DNA of 64,000 bases from Dolomedes plantarius (GCA_907164885.2 OU015498.1:124623727-124687726); one strand, 5' to 3'. Positions 48,301 through 59,547 are shown, numbered from the stretch's first letter. Numbers and translations are program-made. The notes: generated by a model not told the origin, from the letters alone.

Positions 48301-49678
48301 AGAAGATTCTCCATACTACGATCATCCATTCAACGAAGTCTTCTTTTTATCGAATTTTTTCTCGGAACGTTGACTTGAGAAAACACTTACAAATTAATCC
48401 CCTCCCTCTTTCTTTAACACCCCCCCCCCACAAAAAATAATAATAATAATAATAATAATAATTAATTAATTAATCTCTATAACTAAAATTTTTTTGACAT
48501 TTCCAAAACCGTTTTCGGGTTTAGAAATTTTTAGCACCCAGATGGGCATTAAAAGAGAGAGAAAGAGGAGCAAGCAAGAAATCACCACATCACCAGGAAC
48601 CACAACCCTATAAATTTCTGTTTCTTTTATATAATTTATATTTTAACTGAAACTTAATTTCTTATGCATATTTATGAAATGCATAAAATGCATTTTATCA
48701 TATTAAAATTTACGCGTAATATTTGTAAATTTATCATTTTTCTCGTTAGCCATAAAATCACATTCAATTAGCAAATTTATTCCTAAAAATAATTCATGCA
48801 TCATTACATTATTAGTTTTTATTATTATTATTATTATATTATTTTCTTTCCCAACCTCTCTCATTGTATCAGATTAAGATCGTTCAATAGAATTTCTATT
48901 AAGGTATCCTTTAAATTTTATATTAAAGATCTTCCTTTTTATATTAAAGTACACCTTTAAAACGGCATTCTGGGTCAAAATATCGATTTTTTTTCTTTTA
49001 ATAACATTAAAGCCTAATCTTTTATCTCTCTGTTTCAATTTATAAATCTGGTGGATTTTAGAACGAAAATAATTATTTTTAAAGTGAGACATGTGTTATA
49101 AAGTTAATTTTAGTGTTTTCGTATTTTTTTTTTTTAATCGTTTCTCTTTACGCAAAAATTCCTATAACAAAAAGTTACGCTTAAAATGCCTTAAATTTTG
49201 TATACTTCATCTATAAATGTTTATAAAGGAAATAAACTATGTTCATAATTGCAGATTAATTAGTTTTTTTGTTTGCATAACTATGAATTGCAAGTGACAA
49301 TGAATTTTAAGTGATTTTTCTGTACATCAGTATTTTAACTGCTACAGACTCTGAGATAAACACACTATAATCCTGAGAATACTCTATTCACTAGAGAAAG
49401 TTATCTTCATTCTCCAATTTATAAAATGGTAATATATTTGTTTTTACTTGAGTTATCATGTACTTGAGTTATCATTCATTTTGCGGAAAAGTAAAATTTT
49501 CACCCATTTTAACGTAGGATTATGTTCCTCCATAACGGTCCTCCGGAAAGCAAAATTTCAGATGTCCTGCGTCGCGAGTTATAATTTTGGCAGCGCGCCA
49601 AATACAGTCTGTATCCCTTAGGCAAGCAGTAAACAGTTAAACAGAAAAGTACTAAAATGCGTCAAAACTGACTGACAA
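45378..49678. other. AT-rich noncoding DNA, about 4.3 kb
   Basis: No gene, element ends or RNA were recognised. Minor features are a C9 run and (AAT)n/(TTAA)n repeat at 48421-48474 and TTA repeats near 48820-48837. Confidence 0.5.
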
Positions 49679-49713
49679 ACACGCACGCACGCACGCACAC
49701 ACACACACACACA

Positions 49714-49763
<50 letters not shown>

Positions 49764-49860
49764 TGTGTGTGTGTGTGTGTGTGTACGTACGTACATATAT
49801 ATAGATACATATATACATAACACATACATACATATATACATACATACATATATACATACA
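49679..49860. repeat. (CA)n(GT)n palindromic microsatellite
   Basis: CACG/CA repeats run up to 49760 and switch exactly to GT at 49761, forming an inverted repeat of about 24 bp per arm. ACGTACGTAC and TACATA steps follow. Confidence 0.95.
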
Positions 49861-51421
49861 AAAGAGGTAAGCAACGATAAGTAATCCTATGTTAATAACC
49901 AGAGGTAGTTTCGTTAGAAGAGACTACCTGATTTTTTTTTTCCTGTTTTATGTCCTGAGAAAATTAATTTAATGTGACAGCTAAATTTTTATATAGTTTT
50001 CCAAGTTTTATTTACATGTCACTATAAAAATAGATATAAAGACAAAATTTAAAAAAAAAAATTTTAATCACCTCCGAGGATATACGATACCTCAGACGAA
50101 TTTATGTTTTAATGGAATCTTGAAGTGTAAAGATGAGCCTTAATTAAAAGACGACTCAACCGTTAATTTATCAACTTCAGGAATCTGAAATTGGAGGAGG
50201 GGGGGGGGGGGGAGGCTTAAATATATGTCACTCAAAAAACTGTTACAATATAAACCAGAAGAATTTTTTAGCAAAGCTCATCGTACACGGGTACCAAAAA
50301 AAATATATTCGTTTGACTTCAGCGAGAACTCTTCCTCGGACACTTAAAGGGATTCAGTTTCATTCAAAGAGAAAGATAAATTCGAATTAATGTCAAATGC
50401 GACGGTATTATTGAAAACTTCATCCACATGGACGTAAAAAAGAAAAACAGAAGTTACACAACGATGAAAAGCGGATTCATTCGGATTGGCTACGCCGCAA
50501 GGAGAACTGATGCCATTTTTCTTAAATGGAAGAGTAATGTGTTGAAAACACTACGTTAGCTCGCTGGATGCTTTGAATAACTGCATGAAGTAACTTCAGT
50601 CTGAATGATGAAGTAAGTCGCACATCAAAGTTATATTATGGAGTGATTTAAGATAAATTACACTATACCCTAACGATTAAAAAAAAATTATCGTCGTTTC
50701 CCAAATTTAATCTGAATCTAAAGTGGAAAAAATTAAAGATAATAAATCGCTCTTTTTTTTCATTTTATTTACGTTAAGCAAGCAAATTTTACAGATGTTT
50801 CGTATGAAAAAGAATTTCAAAAAGAATCTATTAGTGCTTTTGTTGTTCTCTGCAAGGAGTGAACCTCGTATCATTTGCCTCAAACGATATCTCAGAATAC
50901 AATTCTAAGATTCAAATCTTTTAATCTCAAAATGCAATTCTACAAAAGAGTGAAGCTTAAAACGGTAAAATAGAGTAGGTCGTGCACCAAATTACATTAA
51001 AGAGAAATTTAAGATAAAATACACAGTATATTTGAATTGATTTTTCGATCTGAAAAAAAAAATAACAATCAAAAGTCAGTAACTTTTTTTTCAGATTTAT
51101 ACTTAGCAAGTATATCTGCATACGTTTAATAAACCAAGTTCTAATTTAAATTTATTTATTTATTTATTTCTGTGTTTGCTGTGTAAAGGGTGTCAAGTCC
51201 AAAATCGCAGTATTGAGAAAAACGGGATTGCAAACTAACATGCTTGTGTTTTGCTTCACATATCCCAATTTTCACTGAAAAATAAAAATATTTAAGAGTG
51301 GAACTGGACTTAGCTTTCTGTACCCTGAGTAGCCCTTAGTTTATCAAACATGCGTAGTTTGATAACTTAATTTAGCCCATTTTGGACTTAACACCCTTTA
51401 CACAGAAAACAAAGATATATA
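49861..51421. other. AT-rich noncoding DNA
   Basis: A G12 run lies near 50199-50212. The segments GTGTAAAGGGTGTCAAGTCC (about 51180) and its approximate inverse near 51385-51408 hint at a short inverted-repeat element of about 230 bp, which I could not bound. Confidence 0.45.
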
Positions 51422-51423
51422 TA

Positions 51424-52945
51424 CACTGGTGTAAGAAATTAAGAGAATTTGCAGACTTGGTCGATTATCTCTAGAACTACTGAACCGATTTTAATGAAAT
51501 TTGATATGTGCATACATTCATACAATATAAAACAAATAGCCATTCAATAATTGTAATACACACGCATGATCGTGCGTAACACTCGTTGGAGTCGGAAGGT
51601 ATGAAACAGCGGTTGCAGAATAAACAAAAAAAGGGTTAATAGATGGGTTAATAGGGGGTATGGTCCCCTCTTACAGATATACAGGTCTCGCAGCGTGATT
51701 TCATACTTGAAAAAAGGCAGTTTATCATTTCCTGTGGCAATTGGTCCCACTCGTTCAGCAACACTGTTTTCATTCCCTGGATGGTTCTCGGAGGGGGGTT
51801 GCGAGTTGCAATTACCGTCCCCAGAGCGTACCAGACATGCTCTATAGGGTTACGGTCTGGAGATCTTGCTGGCCAATCCACCCGGCGAATATCCTCACTC
51901 TCTAGAAATTCGTCGACCAGAAGAGCTCTATTTGGCCTCACGTTATCGTCCATTAAAATGAACTCAGGGCCAACTGCACACCTGAAAAGGCGAACATAGG
52001 GCTCTAAGACCTCATCCCTATACCTCACACCAGTCACAGTGCCTCTTTCAAAGTCATGGAGAGGTCTGCGGCCATCCAACATGATGCCTGCCCAGACCAT
52101 TAAACCTCCTCCGCCATAGTGGTCGATTTCGCGGACATTGGAGGGCAGGTAGCGGGTCCCTGGTTTTCTCCATATGAACGTACGGCGAGAATTGGTGTTT
52201 AGGCTGAACCAGGACTCATCAGTGAAGAGAACGGTCACCCATTGATCCATACTCCAATCTCTATGCTCTCTGCACCATGATAAACGGATTATCCTGTTCG
52301 TAGAAGTAAGCGGGACGCAAACAGCAGTTCTTCTTGCAAACAACCCTCTCTCATGAAGTCTTTTGGAAACAGTCAACCTTGATACACGGGTTCCTGTGGC
52401 TGCATACAAGTCACGAGAGAGCTGAGAAGCTGTAGCACTCCTGTTAAGCCTCGCTATAATCGACAAATGGCGATCTTCTCAGGCCGTCGTGGCTCTTGGA
52501 CGACCTTGCCCAGGCTTTCTCTCGATGGATCCGGTATCCTGGAACTGTTTCCATAAGTTACACACGGCGCTGGGCGTTAAATTGAACTCTCTACAAATTT
52601 GGATTTGAGATTGGCCTGCTTCTAGCCTCCGCACAATTCGCCACCTCATTCCATCATCTAAATGTTGGAGGTTAATCATTTTTACTGTTACAATTTGAAA
52701 TTAACCGATTGCTGCAAATTAACACCAAGAAATTCGCCGAGGTGTGCTAGCGAACGAAATGCGTCTTAACTTACGCGCGCTTATAAAGCCTGTTTCTCTA
52801 CTGGCTCAGCCTACACACACGTGTACGCTTACGTATTTAACGTACAAGATATGCATTTTTGTCTAGAAGCAGTGGTTTTACATTCAGTTCAGTTCTTTTC
52901 ATGAAATTCGATAAAATATGCAAATTCTCTTAATTTATTGCACCA

Positions 52946-52948
<3 letters not shown>
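51424..52948 (-). mobile_element. Tc1-like transposon, 1525 bp, nearly intact
   Basis: Ends read inward as CACTGGTGTAAGAAATTAAG and CACTGGTGCAATAAATTAAG, continuing through AGAATTTGCA. TA precedes the left end (51422-51423); the right flank is now TG, next to a (GT)n tract, so one TSD copy is altered. The transposase is on the minus strand with one stop codon. This is the best-preserved autonomous-type element in the window. Confidence 0.92.
51648..52679 (-). pseudogene. Tc1-like DD34E transposase broken by one stop
   Basis: It starts MINLQHLDDGMRWRIVRRLE at 52679. A first HTH (QSQIQICREFNLTPSAVCNL), a GQGRPRATTA hook, a second HTH (LSRDLYAATGTRVSRLTVSK) and the catalytic domain follow. FTDESWFSL has the first Asp, LMDDNVRPNRA the second, and NPIEHVWYALG the Glu, with 34 residues between: DD34E. 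It ends SVRGDHTPY at 51648, 343 codons in all, the normal family length. The only lesion seen is TGA after RPRATTA (52476-52478), where relatives have Arg; CGA to TGA is a CpG-type change. The Pro-Asn in DNVRPNRA, where PHRA is usual, is a second possible defect. Confidence 0.93.

Positions 52949-52996
<48 letters not shown>
52949..52996. repeat. (GT)n(TA)n microsatellite
   Basis: Abuts the Tc1 right end. Confidence 0.95.
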
Positions 52997-52999
<3 letters not shown>

Positions 53000-54082
53000 T
53001 TAGATATTTAATTTTATCAATCTCCCGTATTTTTTGACCGCTCAGAACTAAAACGAAACATAAGATAGCACTTTCCCAGGGTACAATCCAGAAGTTTCAA
53101 GCTCAAAAGTAAAATTAAGATTTTTCCGAGCGATCATAGATACAGATATCAGTTTTTAGCCATTAAATTCCTCTGTTCAAAATCACAAGAAACTATTCCA
53201 AGCCATTCGTTGCTGACATGGAAAGGAAAAAAAAAAAAGCTAATGTCAAACATCTTATATTATTATTTTTTTTTATTTCATGACATAAAAGAATACAACG
53301 ACACAGTTTCTGTATTTACATTATTTAACATGTATTATTTGAAAATTACTCCGCTCGCCCTAAATCTATGAACGTATAAATAAAAACGGTTCAAAATTCT
53401 AAGAAGTTGTTAAACGATAAATTTCACGAAGATGAATATTTGAATCGAACATTTTACTATTTTACTTTAAAAAGGATAACCCCATTTATTTTCTGGTCTA
53501 CTGAAATTCTGTCCTGATACTTTTTTCATCGAGTTGTAAGCACTGAGACAGAAACTGCTTATTTAAAAAAAATGAATAAATAAAAAAAAAATAAAAATAA
53601 AAATAAACTTTTACAGGAAGCATTAGCAAAACGGCGAACAACTAAATCAAGAGTTTCCATTGTTGTCAAGAGGGGAATTCGGCGAAAGCAAAAGAGGTCT
53701 CTCGGGGAAGGCCAATCTAAACTTTAAACACAGACTGCTATTTGTTGAGTAAACTTACAGAGCAAACATGGTCATCATACTCCACAAATCATTGGCACAC
53801 AGGTGGCTACGAACGAAGAGGGAAACAAAATTTAATCAATCCACTAAAAATTCTTTGTATTCAGGGAATCAGAGGAAGAAGAAAAATCAAGTGAATAAAT
53901 ACATTTCATCTCTGGACGATATTTCTTAATTCCCTCATTAAAAGATTCACAAAATATCAGTTTAAAAAAGAAAAAAAAAAGAAATTATTTCCTTTTAAAT
54001 CAAGGAAACTATTTCTAACATCCATTAGTCACTTAAAACATCATACACTTCAAAAGATTTTTGACTAAATCTCACATTAGAA
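52997..54082. other. AT-rich noncoding DNA
   Basis: Nothing was recognised apart from A-rich runs near 53570-53605. Confidence 0.5.
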
Positions 54083-54085
54083 TAA

Positions 54086-54254
54086 GGGCCTGTTCACAGT
54101 AGCGGAAGCGTTTAAATGTGAAATATAGTTAACCAATGACAAACCTCCAAACGATTAGCAACGAAATTTTTAACTCCTATGATTGGTTTATTTCCGTCTC
54201 AGCGCCATCTTTCCTGTTACGCTTCCGCCACCGGACTCCTAGGTGAACAGACCC
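54086..54254. mobile_element. Harbinger-type MITE, 169 bp, TSD TAA
   Basis: Ends read inward as GGGCCTGTTCACAGTAGCGG and GGGTCTGTTCACCTAGGAGT, with TAA at 54083-54085 and 54255-54257. The interior matches the element at 16835; a few bases just inside the left end (ATGAGTCCG) are missing here. Confidence 0.9.
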
Positions 54255-54257
54255 TAA

Positions 54258-55065
54258 CGCTTTGTACAATTCCCGTTTTACAATCAGAAAAAGAAAATTG
54301 TGGATGCAGAAAAAGTTTTAAAAAAATACATCACTTCCTATTTACTTTGTGGGAAGTAAATTAAACTGCAATTAAACTGCAACATACTTAAAGGGGTGGT
54401 TGGTAGGCTTGGAACGCTACAATCATCTTTTGAAATATATTTATAGAAATAATTTATATTTTTATAAAATATAGGATAAAATAATAAATTGATATTTTCT
54501 GATAACAAACTACTCAGTAAATAAATACTAAGGGCACATTTCGACACACCGAAAACGTAATACTAAGTCCCATATGACTAAGTTCGCAGTGACGTCACAC
54601 GACGTTCCTGCCATGTTACAAGTAAGTAACAGAAATTCACATTTTTAGGCCCTCTCAGCAAAGTTGGATTGTGACATATATAAGAAAAATAGGACTTCCG
54701 TTAAAAGTGAATGATGTTTCTGAAACACCTTTCTGTCGGCAACAAGGACGGTTACCATGAAAATTTTTTTTAAGCTTGAAGCTCCAATGTATATATTTCC
54801 CACAAGATGACGTAAAGGTGTTGACGCTTTCGTCGAAACTACAATGTGATGTCCGCGACTAGCTACATGAAATTGACATTTCAGTAAGCTTGCTTCATCT
54901 CATCTAGGGAAAAAAGTTGTGTTTTTGTTTATTTGTTTGGTTGGTTGGTTGGTTGGTTTGGTATTTTGTTGAAAAAAAATTTTTTTAATCTTATTCGGCT
55001 TCGCAAGAGAAAAAAAGGAGCATTTTGAAAAACAAATTACACTGGTTAAAAAAAAATAATTAAAA
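54258..55065. other. noncoding DNA with a dispersed repeat
   Basis: GACTAAGTTCGCAGTGACGT at about 54578-54597 recurs at about 55436-55455, with similarity extending some 90 bp upstream in both places. A GGTT repeat lies at 54939-54960. Confidence 0.5.
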
Positions 55066-55067
55066 TA

Positions 55068-55357
55068 CCGAATTTTTCGGATCATTAGATTTTTTTTTTA
55101 CAAAAAGAAATCTACTTAAAATTGGGGTGCGTCTTATGGTCCAAAGGTAACATTAAAATAAAATGATTTTTTTATTATATATTATATATTTTTTATATTA
55201 TATATATTTTATATATATTATTAGTTACATTTATTACATATATTTTTTATCTTTATTAAATTGAATATATCTTTATATACCTGACAAAATACAAAATATT
55301 CTTTTCTAAAAATCCTCCCATAAATTTGATGTGCGTCTTATGGTCCGAAAAATACGG
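55068..55357. mobile_element. TIR MITE (CCGTATTTTTCGGACC type) with two right ends
   Basis: Left end CCGAATTTTTCGGATCATTA faces right end (inward) CCGTATTTTTCGGACCATAA; TA flanks at 55066-55067 and 55358-55359. A second right-end-like segment, GGGTGCGTCTTATGGTCCAA, lies at about 55125-55144 and is also followed by GG-TA, so an 80-bp version may be contained within. Between them is TA-rich DNA. Confidence 0.65.
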
Positions 55358-55359
55358 TA

Positions 55360-56525
55360 ATTATACATAAATAGCCTCATAAATAAATATGCATAAATAA
55401 CTTTGTTTAGAAAAAACGCAATATTAAGTGCCATGTGACTAAGTTCGCAGTGACGTATATACATTAGTTTTCATTCCTTTTGACTCAAATACTAGCTAGT
55501 TTCATACCACTTGCCTCAAACATCTTCTAATCAATCCTCTGAAATGATACAGAGATGGAAATATAATAAAAGGATATATGGAATATAATTCTTTATATGC
55601 GGGGAGCTATTAATAATAAATTCAGCTACTCGAATAACAAATTTACATCAAACAGGAGCCGCCTCTTTCAGCCCAAGTCTATTAGCACCTGGTGAATGGA
55701 ACCTCCAACCAGGGGGCATTAGCAACAACAACTACAGCACATCAAACTAATTTTAACATGCCGAAATGTCATTAACTCCTTCGCCACAGGAAAATTCTTC
55801 CAGCGCCGAACAAAAATACCACTGCTGGAGCATAAATGTATCTCTTTAGACCGCGAAGCCTTATTTTTATTCCGTGATTTTCTCGGCAGGCATCTATGTG
55901 AAGAATCATACATAACTCTAGTTAATGTACAAGAACTAACCTAACTTGGAATACATAAGTAACCAGAGATGCATGACTCGGAGGATAAAGATAATACAAG
56001 AACGAAATAAGCAAACGAATGAGAAGAGACAGCATGAGTAAATCGATAATCACGATTCTCGCAGTTCTCGTTATTTCAGAAAGTAACAAGATAAACAATA
56101 CCCTTCATTTGCAGTTCGACTGACTTCTTTTTCAATCATATTTCATCTGTAGAAGAGACTGGGAAGTAATTCTAATTCTGTCAAACATTGAGAGATATAC
56201 TTTTACTTAATAGTGTCTCCTCCAGAATAAAACAAAGGCAAGCTCTCACTTAAAAGAATGAAAGGTAATTTTCAGTAAAAAGGGCATTTATTTAGGTTTT
56301 CATGATTTCTTAAATTACACTCATTTATTGAATCCCGTATTTACTTTGTTATATTTATTAAATTTAAGTAAATTCGTTATGAACATGGAAAAACTAACTT
56401 TAAAAAAGAAAAAAAAATATTTTTAAAACTACATTTTTTTTTTTAAATGAAGTCTAAATAAGTTTAAAATTCCAGTAACAGTAGAATTAGTAAAACAAAA
56501 ATAACATATAATTGTTTTTCTTTTG
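55360..56525. other. noncoding DNA
   Basis: Contains the second copy of the GACTAAGTTCGCAGTGACGT repeat. No gene was recognised; the 64-codon minus-strand frame at 55719-55913 is unsupported. Confidence 0.45.
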
Positions 56526-56530
56526 CAATA

Positions 56531-56660
56531 AGGGGCTGGCCGTTTTCTTAAGGTTGTTAAAAAAGGGGGGAGGGGGTATGGAGGCTATAGCAGGGCACTA
56601 CCTCTTTCTAAAAATGCCTAGCTTAACACTATTAAATACTGCGTAAACGGCCCATCTGAA
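56531..56660. mobile_element. possible small TIR element
   Basis: GGGGCTGGCCGTTTTCTTAA at the left faces AGATGGGCCGTTTACGCAGT at the right, followed inside by an A-run and GGGGGGAGGGGG, a pattern I have seen in arthropod MITEs. AATAAG occurs on both outer sides, but the TSD length is uncertain. Confidence 0.35.
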
Positions 56661-57365
56661 TAAGAAAATATAATTCAATTCAGATAGTTTCTTAATCTTT
56701 ATATACAAATGATCTTTTAGGTTCACTAATTTAACATGTAAAAAAATAATTCCGATTGTGACAACGACTAAGGTTTATTAGGTGAAGATGCTAGAATACG
56801 ATTATCGTGAGATGGGAGGAGACAAACAAACATAAAGCATTCATATACATCAAATCTTCGATTTTCGCAGATTTGATTTTTTTTATTATTATTATTATTA
56901 AATAATAAAGTTTTGGTCCCTGTTGAAGTACAAAATTTGTTAAGACTTTGAAACAAGGTACTGTACGGAATATCCCCCTGTTTCAATAACTTTATTGTTA
57001 CTTAAATTCTAAACATCTATTACATCAAATACTATGAATTAAACTGTATTAACTCTCTTTCACTTTGTGAGTGTATGTGTGGGTCAGTTGGCTAACATAA
57101 ACCCTTATTTTGAATTTAAGGTAATTTAAAATTTATAAAAACTGTATAGCTTTACAGTACAATTTTTTTTTTATCTTTTATGATTTATTTTTAGTTTTAG
57201 TGGACTAACCCATTAAGCTATTATAAAAAAATTACACCTCAAAGGAATCGCGAGGGGTTTAACACAGTGAAAGGTGTTTAACATAGCTTTGGGTGCCCTG
57301 AGAAATTCGCGATTTATTTACTTTCGCGGGGTCAAGTACAAAAACCGCTTCTAGAGTCGAGACGT
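56661..57365. other. noncoding DNA
   Basis: Nothing was recognised. Confidence 0.5.
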
Positions 57366-57430
57366 TACAGGGAAGCTTCTTTATACAGGGAAGCTTCCCT
57401 GTATATGTAAAGACATATACAGGGAAGCTT
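57366..57430. repeat. cluster of transposon terminal repeats forming a hairpin
   Basis: CAGGGAAGCTTCTTTATA starts at 57368, CAGGGAAGCTTCCCTG occupies 57386-57401 and CAGGGAAGCTTCTTTATGG starts at 57420, each preceded by TA. AAGCTTCCCTGTATATGT (57391-57408) and its exact reverse complement (57413-57430) are separated by four bases. Confidence 0.9.
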
Positions 57431-57592
57431 CTTTATGGCGCCCAGTCATGATTTCGAAAAAAAAGTGGCCGTTTTGAAGGGTGGCGCCGTGGAAACGGGG
57501 TTAAAATAACATTGGCTCGATGGAATGTATTTAATCAGTCATAAACAAAATATGGCCGCTTAGAGGGGTGGCCGGCTAGAGAAGTTTCAATG
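57420..57592. mobile_element. pogo-type MITE (CAGTGAAACTTCTC family), copy 3
   Basis: TA flanks (57418-57419, 57593-57594). Left end CAGGGAAGCTTCTTTATGGC, right end (inward) CATTGAAACTTCTCTAGCCG. Internal GTGGCCGTTTTGAAGGGTGG, ATAACATTGGCTCGATGG and TTAGAGGGGTGGCC are shared with the copies at 22843 and 32847. Confidence 0.82.
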
Positions 57593-57906
57593 TATCTGTA
57601 TTTACCGATAATCATATAGCATCGTCCCCTCCCCCTTTTCTGACGGCTAAGTAACAACTGCGACATCACCATAATTGCATAAAAAGAATTTGTTATCTTA
57701 TATAAATAAAGCAAAGTGTCTCTATGTATGTATATATGTATCGTATACAAATCTACATTTCTTGACGAATCTGGTTGAAACTTCGTATACTTATGTTTTG
57801 AAGCCTTAGGATAATTCTAAGATAAGTTTGGAAGCTTTTAAATAATTATAAACAAATAAATTTTTTTAATAATATTTTATTTCCAGGCGTTGGAATCAAT
57901 CATGCG

Positions 57907-58079
57907 GTGGGCCAGTTGATGGCCGAATGGCTAGGGCGTTGGCTTTCGGTTCAGATCCTGTGGGTTCGAGCCCCACTGTTGGCATGGAAGTTTGTAGCCG
58001 TTCGGAATCGGCTTTAAACTATAGGGTCCCGGTCTAATTAGCCTTCGTGTAGCAAAAAGTTCACCGTAGCGTTCTAAAC
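57907..58079 (+). mobile_element. tRNA-derived SINE, family A, copy 2, 10-bp TSD
   Basis: CAATCATGCG is repeated at 57897-57906 and 58080-58089. The head GATGGCCGAATGGCTAGGGC contains box A and GGGTTCGAGCCCC box B, about 50 bp apart. The body GTTCGGAATCGGCTTTAAAC and CCTTCGTGTAGCAAAAAG are shared with the SINE at 33046. The well-preserved promoter boxes make this the youngest-looking SINE here. Confidence 0.85.
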
Positions 58080-58602
58080 CAATCATGCGATGATTGAATC
58101 TGCGCATGCGCACATATTGTATGTGAATTCTGAATAATAATTGGGTTAATATTGGATGTTGCAAGGTAAGTGAACGCATAAATTTCAATTTCTTTAAATA
58201 TCTTTACACATATTATTGTTATTTTGTAGTTATATGGTGTTATAACTGAAATAAACCATTTTCCAGATTGCAACAAGATGGAATACGCCATTTTCAACAT
58301 CGTACCCGTTGGAACAGCTTTGCTATAGTAGAATTCGTATATTGGTAATTTGGTATACACAGAATTCGTTTACAAAGTTTACGCTATTTTACTTGTTGTA
58401 TTATTTTTTAATTTATATTGTATTATTTTTTAATTTATATTTTGCAAAATTAAATTTCTATGTAATTCATATTATGATTCAGATATTTACGATGCGATGT
58501 TTGGCTAGTCGAAGCTGTTCCTATTATTAGTATAGATTATTAATTTTATTACTTATTTCATATTATTACTTTGAAACCAAAACTAAAACTTTTGGGCTCG
58601 AT

Positions 58603-59001
58603 CCCAATACACGGTGCCGCATATTGTTTAGATTTTTGCCAAATTGGCGATAAAATGCTAAATATGGGTTGCGTTTGTTAATTGCTTTTCAGTTAGCCGT
58701 TTATTGCTATGTTAGTTAAAGATGTTGTTTCTAAATATCAGGGGAGGATTTTAAGATCGGATGATATTTTTTGAATTTTTGTGAGCGTAGCGGAGTGAAG
58801 AAAGGGTATCTGAACGAAGCGAAGATCCCGTGTGCGCCTACGAGTTTCATAAAGCCAGCAGTAAGTTTGTTTTCCAATTTATTTGTGCTTTCTTGGTCGC
58901 CACATTTTTTTACGCTTCGGATTTTAAGCCTAACAGGTCTCCGAACGGGATTTTGGCGCCAACTTTTCGCCAAATTGGCGATGGCACCGTGTCTTGGGAA
59001 T
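58603..59001. mobile_element. possible TIR element nested in the Helitron
   Basis: TCCCAATACACGGTGCCGCA at 58603 faces its inverted form TCCCAAGACACGGTGCCATC at the right end (about 58982-59001), and GCCAAATTGGCGAT occurs near both ends. No TSD could be fixed. The overlapping frames on both strands (58731-59012) arise from this inverted structure. Confidence 0.45.
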
Positions 59002-59019
59002 TAACCCTATAAGGCTAAT

Positions 59020-59338
59020 TTTAAAACATACTTTTGATTTCATTTTCTGTAAGTTTGCCCTTTTGATTTTAATCTCAGTTTTAAGGCAAACTTTTTCAGT
59101 AATTTATTTGTTTGGTTTTTTTTTCTTTCTTCAGTTCCCTGTCCTTTTAAGTTTCGTCATGAGCATTAACAAGGCACAAGGGCAATCGCTAAAAGTAGTT
59201 GGACTCGATATTCTTAAACCCTGTTTCCCCCATGGTTAGCTGTATGTGGGTTGTTCTAGAGTTGAAAAAGCTGAAAATCTCTAAACCCTAGCTCCAAATG
59301 GAAGAACAGTAAATGTAGTATATCCTGAAGCTCTCTAA
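59020..59338 (+). pseudogene. Helitron helicase (Pif1-like) C-terminal remnant
   Basis: QFPVLLSFVMSINKAQGQSL, then KVVGLDILKPCFPHG, a stop, LYVGCSRVEKAENL, a stop, and TLAPNGRTVNVVYPEAL with the natural-type terminator at 59336-59338. These are the final conserved helicase motifs of Helitron Rep-Hel proteins (the TINKAQGQ and LYVGCSR blocks, then the YPEAL end). Two internal stops are present and everything upstream, including Rep and the Walker motifs, is gone. A GTAAGT at 59049 and a pyrimidine tract with CAG ending 59134 sit exactly before QFPV; this could be an intron, but splicing there would shift the frame by one base. Confidence 0.8.
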
Positions 59339-59547
59339 ATTGATATTTCAAGCAAGAAAAGTGAAAGAAGACTAAAGTGAAAGAATATTTATTATTAACG
59401 ATATACAGGATTATATAATCTCTTATTTTAAGCAAAAACGGCCTAAATACCTTTATTCGTTGTTTTTAGTGTTTCCATTCTCTGGCGATGATTGCTGAAG
59501 GGAGCGGGTCCCTAAGCCGACCGGCTAGACGGGCGAAGCCCGGCTAG

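Larger units (their letters stand above)
57696..59547 (+). mobile_element. degraded Helitron, 1852 bp, with nested SINE
   Basis: The 3' end has the perfect palindrome-loop CGGGCGAAGCCCG, then G, then CTAG (59544-59547) before T. The probable 5' end TCTTATATAAATAAAGCAAA at 57696 follows an A, fitting Helitron insertion between A and T; the next bases (CTACATTTCTTGACGAATCT, GGTTGAAACTTCG) are of a type common just inside arthropod Helitrons. A helicase remnant lies near the 3' end and a SINE and a possible TIR element are nested inside. Confidence 0.75.

Noticed and set aside
57915..57990. tRNA gene on the plus strand
   Set aside because: Box A and B are good, but the sequence is the head of a SINE with TSD and a shared body at 33046.
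58731..59012. Overlapping ORFs of 60-80 codons on both strands
   Set aside because: They mirror each other because they lie in an inverted-repeat element; no domain was recognised.
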